NCBI GenBank assembly: GCA_022360235.1
Contig: JAKSDE010000108.1
Coordinates: 1-7,020 of the forward strand
Reading direction: 5' to 3'
DNA length: 7,020 nucleotides
Source of the DNA: Cytophagales bacterium
GTDB lineage: Bacteria > Bacteroidota > Bacteroidia > Cytophagales > Amoebophilaceae
Shown here: piece after piece, positions 1 to 6,103 of the stretch
How positions within the stretch are numbered: the stretch's first letter is position 1
How the letters are laid out: the number at the start of each line of letters is the position of its first letter
Program-made: the position numbers and the translations under genes
The notes under the pieces: generated by a model
The model's input: only the letters and a program-made list of their open reading frames with translations
Database searches by the model: none
Told to the model about the DNA's origin: nothing

Positions 1-165
1 TAAAGTGCTATTCTATAGTAAGAAAGTATGCATTGAGTGTACTACACAATATGATAAGCTATAGTTTTCTTGTTTGGGGCACAATCGAAACCATATTAGT
101 ATGGCTTTATAATAATGTCAACACGACCTAGAAATTAAGAACTAAAAAAATAGCACCATCGAGCG
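1..165. other. gene-free stretch downstream of rsmG
   Basis: No open frame of useful length is seen on either strand; the longest minus-strand frame here is about 23 codons from a TTG and runs into TAG. The stretch is AT-rich, and its only notable content is a possible leftward promoter (93-121). I see no tRNA-like fold, and no stem followed by a T-run that would make a convincing terminator for rsmG. Confidence 0.6.
93..121 (-). promoter_or_regulatory. possible leftward promoter downstream of rsmG
   Basis: On the minus strand TTGACA (121-116) is followed by exactly 17 bases and then TAATAT (98-93). Read as a Bacteroidota promoter it is TTG, 20 bases, then TAATATGG, which only half matches TAnnTTTG. 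It lies about 45 bp past the rsmG stop and would drive a gene left of the window. No start codon with an open frame follows within the 92 bases available, so the target is unknown. The -35 is perfect and the spacing ideal, but the region is AT-rich and chance matches are likely. Confidence 0.3.
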
Positions 166-819
166 TTATGAAGGGCTGACTAAATAGACTAGCTTTTTAG
201 TCTCAAAAAATGGTTCGTTAAAAAAATCACCTATAGGATAAACACAATACTTCAGTGGAATGCTTGTTAGTTCACCTAGAAAATTACCCCCTTTTAGGTA
301 AAGTATACCATTAGGAAGATCGTTTTGAAAATCTTTTTTAAGGTTATCTTTTATCCAACGATAAAAAGTAGGTAAATCTGCAACGGCCCTGCCTAAGATG
401 AAGTCGTATTGATCACTAATTTCTTCTGCTCTTATTTGGCTTGTATACACATTGTCTAAAGCTAATTCTTCAGCAATATTTTTAACTGCTTTAATTTTTT
501 TTCCGATCGAGTCAACTAAATGAAATTGAGCCATGGGAAACATGATGGCTAAAGGAATACCTGGGAAACCTCCTCCTGTACCCACATCTAGAATTTTTGT
601 ACCAGCTTTAAAAGAAATTATTTTAGCAATGCTCAAGGCGTGTAAAACATGCCTAAGATACAATTGATCCATATCTTTTCTAGAGATGAGGTTAATGCTA
701 GTATTCCAAAACGCATAAAGCGAACTAATTTTTTTAAACTTTCCTCGCTGGCTTTCAGATAATTGCGTAAAGTAGTGAAATATGATCTCTTCCTTTTTCA
801 AGTCAATAGTGCTATCCAT
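166..819 (-). CDS. rsmG: 16S rRNA (guanine(527)-N7)-methyltransferase RsmG
   Basis: RsmG (GidB) uses S-adenosylmethionine to make m7G527 in the 530 loop of 16S rRNA, a cytoplasmic modification. The 217-residue protein is close to the usual length of about 207. A helical N-terminus carries the family pattern FWNTSINLISR...LYLRHVLHALSIAK. The Rossmann-fold SAM site follows: DVGTGGGFPGIPLAI, with the glycine loop at about residues 80-87, and VDSIGKK at about 102-108. The conserved GRAVA (about 143-147) and LYLKGG (about 174-178) come later. I chose the ATG at 819; an in-frame TTG at 828 would add only MLN. It is the last minus-strand gene, 103 bp after yidC, and may be transcribed with pyrG-yidC, though that gap leaves room for its own promoter. 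Loss of this enzyme in other bacteria gives low-level streptomycin resistance. All expected motifs are present, and no damage is seen. Confidence 0.95.
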   Translation of the reverse strand: MDSTIDLKKEEIIFHYFTQLSESQRGKFKKISSLYAFWNTSINLISRKDMDQLYLRHVLHALSIAKIISFKAGTKILDVGTGGGFPGIPLAIMFPMAQFHLVDSIGKKIKAVKNIAEELALDNVYTSQIRAEEISDQYDFILGRAVADLPTFYRWIKDNLKKDFQNDLPNGILYLKGGNFLGELTSIPLKYCVYPIGDFFNEPFFETKKLVYLVSPS

Positions 820-839
820 GTTAAGCAATGTTAGATTTA

Positions 840-857
840 CCCAAGGATATCCTCAGG
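840..857 (-). other. short hairpin in the yidC-rsmG spacer
   Basis: Read on the minus strand, CCTGAGG (857-851), ATAT, CCTTGGG (846-840) folds as a 7-bp stem with two G-U wobbles and a four-base loop. At DNA level the core is the perfect palindrome AGGATATCCT (844-853). It lies 20 bases before the rsmG ATG. No T-run follows, so it is not a classical intrinsic terminator. It could be an mRNA processing or stability element, or chance. Confidence 0.3.
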
Positions 858-922
858 AAGTTATGGTTGTAGCTGCCTGTATGCTCTATACAAAACAAGG
901 AGAGGATCATGTGACGGGTAGC

Positions 923-2725
923 TTATTTCCTTTTTCGCTCTTCCGCTGCTTTCATCGCTTGCTCGAGGCGAAGTTGAAACCTAGATTTTTTCTTGTTCTT
1001 ATTCTTCTTTCTATTTTCTTCTAGTTTTTTATTAATCTTCGCTTCATCCACAAATTTTTTAATCAAGGCCTGTTGGCCAAAAGTTACTAAGTTTGAAACA
1101 AAGTAGTAAAAGCTTAAACCTGCTGGTAGTGTGTTGACCACAAACATAAACATGATAGGCATAATGTAAGACATGGTCTTCATAGGTCCCTGTGCAGCAC
1201 TGACCTGATTATTTGACCACGTGTAAAGTATGGTAGAGGCAGTCATCAGCAAAGTAAACAGACTCACATGACTACCATACCAAGGAATAGTGTAAGGCAA
1301 ATTTAAAATAGAATCATAGGTTGATAAATCCTTTGCCCATAGGAAAGGCTCTTGTCTTAACTCAATAGAGTTAGGAAAGAAATTAAACATGGCTAAGAGT
1401 ATAGGAATTTGTAGTAAAACTGGTATACAACCGCTTAACGGACTGATACCCATTTCTCGATAAAGGGTCATTTGTTCCAGCTGTATTTTGTGCAAGTCAT
1501 CTTTATGTTTGGCTTTGATTTCATCAAGAGCAGGTTTTAAGGCTTTCATTTCTGCCATGGCCATGTAGGACTTGTAAGAAAGCGGCATTAATAAAATTTT
1601 GATAATGATCACTAGTAAGAAAATAATAACCCCATAGTTGCTAATATATTTTTCTAAAAAATTGAAGATAGGAATAATCAAAAACTGATTAATCCATTTG
1701 ATAATAGGCCAGCCCAGGGATACATTGTTAGAAAATCCCTCGGTTACTTTCTTCAAGATTTGGTAGTTGTTGGGTCCAAAATAAAAAGTAAACTTACCTG
1801 GTTCTTGCGCTAAGGTTTCAAGAGGGACGGCCAGGCGCATCGTAGCCAGTTTCACGCTAGTACTGTCTGGGAGGGTAGGTACTGCTGTGATATACCCGCC
1901 TTTAAAGGGCGTTTCTGCAATAATACCTACGGTAAAAAACTTTTGCTTTACACTCACCCATTTGATAGGATCGTGTAATGTTTTCTCTTCTTTAGTATCT
2001 GAATACTCATTGAGGTAGTCAAAACTTCCTTTTGCGAGGTAATAATTAACGGTTGTCTTATTTCGACTTTCTTTAAGGTCCTTTTCTACACGTTTCACAC
2101 GATCGTTCCATACAAAGTTGACTACTTTTTCATCTAAATAAGGCGCTAAGCCAACTACCTTGACTTGATAACCTAGTTCATAACGATTTCCTGGCATTGA
2201 AAAGGTTTGTTGGATATACTTATCAGGAGCTATCGACAAAGTGAAAGTTACATGAGCTACATCACCCTCACTTACATTTTTATTATGATCATTGATTTCA
2301 AAAAATAGCTCATTGGTATTAATCTTGATATTATTAGCCGTAAAATCGAATCCCATCTTGCTACTGTGCTCATCCAATAAAACGAGCGGTTGCTGATCAT
2401 GCGTTTTATAGTTTTTTAGTAACACTTCTTTGACCCTTCCTCCTTGAGAAGTTAGCGTTACTTTCATTACTTCATTTTCTAAGACGAGTTCTTTTTCTTT
2501 ACCGCTTACAACACCTGCGAAGATTCCGTACTTCTCTGCCCATGCGGCTACCCTTTCGGGTGTATCAGCCTCATAGGCTTTAGCTGGCGGTTGCCCTTCA
2601 TTACGCGTTGAAAGCTGTTCCTTTACCTGCGGTGGCTTGACAGCTGGCCTGGGCGCAAAGAACTGAAAGTAAGTAATGAAAAGTAAGGAGATCAGTGTGA
2701 GGCCTATAGCTTGATTTTTATCCAT
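923..2725 (-). CDS. yidC: membrane protein insertase YidC
   Basis: YidC (Oxa1 family) inserts and folds inner-membrane proteins, alone or with SecYEG. The 600-residue protein has the Gram-negative layout. TM1 is at about residues 6-24. A large periplasmic P1 domain covers about 55-330, including NEVMKVTLTSQGGRV and KFFTVGIIAE. The conserved 60KD_IMP core is at about 340-555, with hydrophobic segments near 345-377, 430-450, 485-505 and 515-550. The groove residue that is Arg in E. coli (R366) aligns with Lys376 in VIIIKILLMPLSYKSY. The signature NPLGG region reads ISPLSGCIPVLLQIPILLAMF. A strongly basic tail (about 565-600, rich in KNKKK and ERKRK) probably contacts the ribosome, as known for some YidC/Oxa1 proteins. 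I chose the second ATG (2725), giving MDKNQAIGL, the usual Bacteroidota start; an in-frame ATG at 2731 would add MY. It lies about 39 bp after pyrG, so co-transcription is likely. Confidence 0.96.
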   Translation of the reverse strand: MDKNQAIGLTLISLLFITYFQFFAPRPAVKPPQVKEQLSTRNEGQPPAKAYEADTPERVAAWAEKYGIFAGVVSGKEKELVLENEVMKVTLTSQGGRVKEVLLKNYKTHDQQPLVLLDEHSSKMGFDFTANNIKINTNELFFEINDHNKNVSEGDVAHVTFTLSIAPDKYIQQTFSMPGNRYELGYQVKVVGLAPYLDEKVVNFVWNDRVKRVEKDLKESRNKTTVNYYLAKGSFDYLNEYSDTKEEKTLHDPIKWVSVKQKFFTVGIIAETPFKGGYITAVPTLPDSTSVKLATMRLAVPLETLAQEPGKFTFYFGPNNYQILKKVTEGFSNNVSLGWPIIKWINQFLIIPIFNFLEKYISNYGVIIFLLVIIIKILLMPLSYKSYMAMAEMKALKPALDEIKAKHKDDLHKIQLEQMTLYREMGISPLSGCIPVLLQIPILLAMFNFFPNSIELRQEPFLWAKDLSTYDSILNLPYTIPWYGSHVSLFTLLMTASTILYTWSNNQVSAAQGPMKTMSYIMPIMFMFVVNTLPAGLSFYYFVSNLVTFGQQALIKKFVDEAKINKKLEENRKKNKNKKKSRFQLRLEQAMKAAEERKRK

Positions 2726-2764
2726 ATACATTTAAATTATTGAGTGATTTCACGTAACTCCTAA

Positions 2765-4399
2765 TTAATAGGGAACATGTGTTTTTTTTCTTTTCTTGCA
2801 AACTAAAGCAGCTTTGATAAAACTTACAAACAACGGATGTGGATGAAGGGTAGTGCTTTTTAGCTCAGGGTGAAATTGCGTTCCTACAAACCAAGGATGA
2901 TCTTTTAATTCGATAATTTCTACAAGCGCTGTATCGGGATTAATCCCTGCAGCTATCATTCCTGCTTTTTCAAAATCTTCTAAATATTGGCTATTAAGTT
3001 CATACCTATGACGATGCCGCTCTGAAATATATTCCCTTCCGTAGCTTTCATAAGCCTTCGTACCTTTTTTAAGTTTGCAGGCGTAAGCCCCCAATCGCAT
3101 CGTACCTCCTTTTTTTACAATACGCTTTTGTGCCTCCATTAGATCAATAACTTGATAAGCTGACGTTTCGTCATATTCTCTAGAAGCTGCTGTTTCCCAG
3201 TTTAAAACATTTCTAGCAAATTCAACTACCGCACACTGCATCCCTAAGCAGATACCTAAAAAGGGAAGTTCATTCTCTCTCGCATATTTGATAGTGCTTA
3301 TTTTACCCTCGATACCTCTCTCCCCAAAACCAGGGGTTATAACGACTCCATTGAGCGATGCTAATAATTCTGCTGCCTTTTCATCTTTTACTTCCTCTGC
3401 TGAGATGAACCTTACATTTACCTTACATTCATGGTTAGCACCTGCATGAATAAATGCTTCGATGATAGACTTATAAGCGTCAGGCAGCGCTACATATTTT
3501 CCTACTAATCCTATATTTACTTCGCTAACAGGATTTTTAAGTTTATGCAAGAAAACTTCCCATTCAGTCATATCAGGCTCAGGCAAAAGCGGAAGATGAA
3601 GTTTGGTTAGCACCCTTTCATCTAGTTTTTCTTTCCGTATCAACAGAGGAACTTCATAAATGATCGGATTATCAATAGCTTCTATCACCGAATCATAATC
3701 TACATTACAGAATAGAGCTAGTTTTTTACGAATTTCCTGGGGGATTTTTCTTTCTGTACGGCAAACTAATATATCTGGCTGTACACCGGCTTCAAGCAAT
3801 CGTTTTACAGCATGCTGAGTAGGTTTTGTTTTTAATTCTCCTGTAAACTTAAGGTAGGGAAGTAAAGTAAGGTGAACCACTAAAAAGTTAGTTGTGCCAA
3901 GTTCCCACCTTGCTTGTCGAATAGCCTCAATAAAGGGTAATGATTCTATATCGCCTACGCAGCCTCCAATTTCAGTAATGACAAAGTCATATTTCCCTGT
4001 TTCACCTAAGGCAAAAATGCTTCTTTTGATTTCATCAGTGATGTGGGGGACAACTTGAACGGTCTTTCCTAGATAATCCCCTCTTCTTTCTTTGGTAATA
4101 ACTGTATTGTATATTTTACCGGTGGTAACGTTATTAGCTTGTGAAGTGGTTATATTTAAAAAGCGCTCATAATGCCCTAAGTCTAGGTCTGCTTCTCCTC
4201 CATCCTCTGTTACGTAGCATTCCCCATGCTCATAAGGATTCAATGTGCCAGGATCGATATTGATATAAGGATCGAACTTTTGGATCGTAACCTTATAACC
4301 TCTAGCCTGCAAGAGCTTTCCCAAAGATGCTGAAATAATACCTTTCCCTAAAGAAGAAGTAACGCCTCCTGTTACAAATATGTGTTTTGCTGTATCCAT
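2765..4399 (-). CDS. pyrG: CTP synthase (glutamine-hydrolysing)
   Basis: PyrG converts UTP to CTP using ATP and glutamine ammonia, the last step of pyrimidine nucleotide synthesis, as a cytoplasmic tetramer. The 544-residue protein is full length. The N-terminal synthase domain (about 1-270) begins HIFVTGGVTSSLGKG, with the P-loop at about 11-20, then KFDPYINIDPGTLNPYEHGE and EIGGCVGDIES. The nucleotide-binding GELKTKPTQHAVK follows at about 187-199. The class I glutaminase domain (about 295-535) has the oxyanion-loop PGFGERG (356-362), nucleophile Cys384 in GICLGMQCA, and His510/Glu512 in QFHPELKST. All catalytic residues are intact. The ATG at 4399 is preferred; an in-frame GTG at 4405 would add two residues. 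The C-terminus ends in a short basic stretch, KKRKKTHVPY. It is the first gene of the leftward set, behind a good Bacteroidota -7 element. No GGG transcript start of the kind used for CTP-sensing attenuation in Gram-positive pyrG is seen. Confidence 0.97.
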   Translation of the reverse strand: MDTAKHIFVTGGVTSSLGKGIISASLGKLLQARGYKVTIQKFDPYINIDPGTLNPYEHGECYVTEDGGEADLDLGHYERFLNITTSQANNVTTGKIYNTVITKERRGDYLGKTVQVVPHITDEIKRSIFALGETGKYDFVITEIGGCVGDIESLPFIEAIRQARWELGTTNFLVVHLTLLPYLKFTGELKTKPTQHAVKRLLEAGVQPDILVCRTERKIPQEIRKKLALFCNVDYDSVIEAIDNPIIYEVPLLIRKEKLDERVLTKLHLPLLPEPDMTEWEVFLHKLKNPVSEVNIGLVGKYVALPDAYKSIIEAFIHAGANHECKVNVRFISAEEVKDEKAAELLASLNGVVITPGFGERGIEGKISTIKYARENELPFLGICLGMQCAVVEFARNVLNWETAASREYDETSAYQVIDLMEAQKRIVKKGGTMRLGAYACKLKKGTKAYESYGREYISERHRHRYELNSQYLEDFEKAGMIAAGINPDTALVEIIELKDHPWFVGTQFHPELKSTTLHPHPLFVSFIKAALVCKKRKKTHVPY

Positions 4400-4409
4400 A
4401 AGCACTTAT
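4398..4409. repeat. dyad overlapping the pyrG start codon
   Basis: ATAAGCACTTAT is a perfect inverted repeat (5-bp arms, 2-bp centre) whose edge covers the first two bases of the pyrG ATG. It shares the heptamer CACTTAT (4403-4409) with a second palindrome at 4458-4467, 54 bp upstream. It could be an operator half or a weak mRNA hairpin at the start codon. In sequence this AT-rich it may be chance. Confidence 0.3.
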
Positions 4410-4457
4410 CTTGGTAGATTTTTTTCCTTCTTTTTTAAAATTTTTTCCTGTTTTAAC

Positions 4458-4467
4458 ACTTATAAGT
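4458..4467. repeat. palindrome at the predicted pyrG transcription start
   Basis: ACTTATAAGT is a perfect 10-bp palindrome lying 2 bp beyond the TACCTTTG element. Its centre (4462/4463) coincides with the start site predicted 7 bp downstream of that element. With the preceding base it contains CACTTAT (4457-4463), the same heptamer as at 4403-4409. The position suits a repressor site, but no regulator is identified. Confidence 0.35.
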
Positions 4468-4469
4468 TA

Positions 4470-4500
4470 CAAAGGTACATTATTTTTGAGTATTAAAACA
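4470..4500 (-). promoter_or_regulatory. candidate pyrG promoter, Bacteroidota type
   Basis: On the minus strand TACCTTTG (4477-4470) matches the Bacteroidota -7 consensus TAnnTTTG perfectly. Nineteen bases upstream, where the -33 TTTG is expected, the sequence is TGTT (4500-4497), a weak match in a T-rich run. Transcription would start near 4463, giving a leader of about 64 bases rich in A (AGGAAAAAAT, AGAAGGAAAAAAA) before the pyrG ATG, as is common where Shine-Dalgarno sites are not used. Its position directly before the first gene of the leftward set supports the call. Confidence 0.45.
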
Positions 4501-4624
4501 TATTTATCCAAAATAGCACTAATAAAAGCATATAAAATATATTATTTTGAGGTCAAGCAAATATCACCTAACTTGGCCTTGCATTAAATTTCTCATCGTA
4601 GTGGTATGATGGGCAGATCTTGTG

Positions 4625-6103
4625 ATGAATTACAGTAGTGTACTCTATCGATATCCTATACTTCAATGGGTTGGTAAAGTAGCAGACCAACACCAACTAG
4701 AAACGTATGTGATAGGAGGGTTCGTAAGAGACTTACTCTTAAAAAGCGTATCCAAAGATATTGACATCGTGTGTGTAGGCAGTGGCATCCAGCTAGCGAA
4801 AGCGGTGGCTCGTGCTATAGCTAAGAACACAAAGGTTACTGTATTTAAAAATTTTGGCACAGCCACCCTAAAGTGGAATGACTGGGAAGTTGAGTTTGTA
4901 GGCGCTAGAAAAGAGTCTTATAGAAAAGATTCTAGAAAGCCTGTGGTAGAAAATGGGACGTTAGAAGATGATCAAAACCGAAGAGACTTTACCGTGAATG
5001 CCATAGCTATCTGTTTGAATCATGATCGGTTTGGCGAACTAGTAGATCCTTTTGAAGGGGTGAAGGATTTACAAAAAAAGACTATCCAGACACCGCTTGC
5101 TCCAGCTATAACCTTTTCTGATGATCCACTCCGAATGATACGAGCCATTCGATTTGCTTCACAGCTCCACTTTACAATAGCCCCAGCAACGTTAGAGGCG
5201 ATCCAACAGCATGCTACAAGAAGCAATATTGTATCTAAAGAGCGTATTGTTGATGAACTTCACAAAATTATCTTATCCAAGGTGCCTTCGTATGGGTTCA
5301 GACTGCTGTTCGATGTTGGCTTGCTTTCCCTTATCTTTCCTGAGCTAGCTGCTCTACAAGGGGTTGAAACGATTGAAGGCCAATCTCATAAAGATAACTT
5401 TTATCATACGCTACAAGTGTTAGATAATGTGGCTAGTGTCTCGACAAATTTATGGCTGAGATGGGCTGCACTTTTACACGATATTGCTAAGCCACTTACC
5501 AAACGTTTTGACTCAGCCGTGGGGTTTACCTTTCATGGCCATGAAGACTTGGGTCCTAGAATGATACCTACCATCTTCCGAAAGATGAAACTCCCACTGA
5601 ATGAAAAGATGGCTTATGTACAAAAACTGGTGCGCTTGCATCTACGACCTATCGCCTTAGTAAAAGATTCCGTAACAGATTCAGCTGTAAGGCGATTGCT
5701 TTATGAAGCAGGAGATGATTTAGAAGATCTTATGTTGCTTTGCCGAGCAGATATCACCTCTAACAACCCTGAAAAGATAAAGCGTTACTTACAAAACTTT
5801 GATAAAGTAGAAGAAAAAATTAGAGAGGTAGAAAAAAAAGATCAGTTCAGAAATTTTCAGCCTGTGATTACAGGCGATATGATTATGCAAGCTTTTCAAT
5901 TAAAACCTTCCCGGTTAGTAGGAGAAATCAAAAAAGCTATCAGGGAGGCAATTTTAGAAGGAGAAGTTAGAAATCAAGAGGAAGAAGCTTATCAGTATAT
6001 GTTGCGTGTTGGTAAAGAAAAAGGACTACAGCCTTTTACAAGCTTGAATGAAACACCGGATAAAAATAAAACAACTAAAACCAGTCAATCATCTCATCAG
6101 TAA
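4625..6103 (+). CDS. cca: CCA tRNA nucleotidyltransferase with HD domain
   Basis: The enzyme adds or repairs the 3'-terminal CCA of tRNAs from CTP and ATP without a nucleic acid template. This is a class II nucleotidyltransferase of 492 residues. The head domain has YVIGGFVRDLLL (GG at about 31-32) and the metal-binding DxD Asp45/Asp47 in KDIDIVCVG. RRDFTVNAIAI is at about 119-129. The nucleotide-selecting DDPLRMIRAIRFASQL (about 166-181) corresponds to the ExxR/DxxR template motif. The neck and body follow, then an HD phosphohydrolase domain: His261 in FYHTLQV, His285-Asp286 in LLHDIAKP, FHGHED near 303-308, and Asp376 in CRADITS. The last 20 residues are low-complexity and polar. The ATG at 4625 is preferred to the GTG directly before it. 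The stop abuts the rsmH ATG (TAAATG), so the two are very likely one transcript with coupled translation. Poly(A) polymerases and separate CC- or A-adding enzymes share the fold; full CCA activity is inferred from the usual single-copy Bacteroidota form. Confidence 0.88.
   Translation: MNYSSVLYRYPILQWVGKVADQHQLETYVIGGFVRDLLLKSVSKDIDIVCVGSGIQLAKAVARAIAKNTKVTVFKNFGTATLKWNDWEVEFVGARKESYRKDSRKPVVENGTLEDDQNRRDFTVNAIAICLNHDRFGELVDPFEGVKDLQKKTIQTPLAPAITFSDDPLRMIRAIRFASQLHFTIAPATLEAIQQHATRSNIVSKERIVDELHKIILSKVPSYGFRLLFDVGLLSLIFPELAALQGVETIEGQSHKDNFYHTLQVLDNVASVSTNLWLRWAALLHDIAKPLTKRFDSAVGFTFHGHEDLGPRMIPTIFRKMKLPLNEKMAYVQKLVRLHLRPIALVKDSVTDSAVRRLLYEAGDDLEDLMLLCRADITSNNPEKIKRYLQNFDKVEEKIREVEKKDQFRNFQPVITGDMIMQAFQLKPSRLVGEIKKAIREAILEGEVRNQEEEAYQYMLRVGKEKGLQPFTSLNETPDKNKTTKTSQSSHQ

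Noticed and set aside
782..1024. 80-codon plus-strand open frame
   Set aside because: It overlaps the 3' end of yidC and the 5' end of rsmG on the opposite strand, both of which have clear family motifs; its sequence shows no recognisable domain.
2744..2753. GTGATTTCAC in the pyrG-yidC gap as a terminator
   Set aside because: A 4-bp stem with a two-base loop and no T-run is too weak, and a short gap between co-directed genes argues for read-through.
3535..4200. Possible damage or frameshift in pyrG
   Set aside because: The reading frame is continuous, length is normal, and P-loop, KTKPTQH, Cys384, His510 and Glu512 are all present.
4481..4488. TATTTTTG as a plus-strand -7 element for cca
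   Set aside because: It fits TAnnTTTG, but no TTTG or similar element occurs 19-20 bases upstream, and T-rich DNA gives such matches easily. Kept only as part of the repeat observation.
4579..4610. TTGCAT ... TATGAT as a promoter for cca
   Set aside because: The spacer is 20 bases and the start would fall only about 8 bases before the ATG; the pattern is E. coli style and weak for Bacteroidota.
4663..5226. Two minus-strand open frames (4663-4866 and 5020-5226)
   Set aside because: Both lie wholly within cca, antisense to conserved motifs, and look like non-coding shadows.
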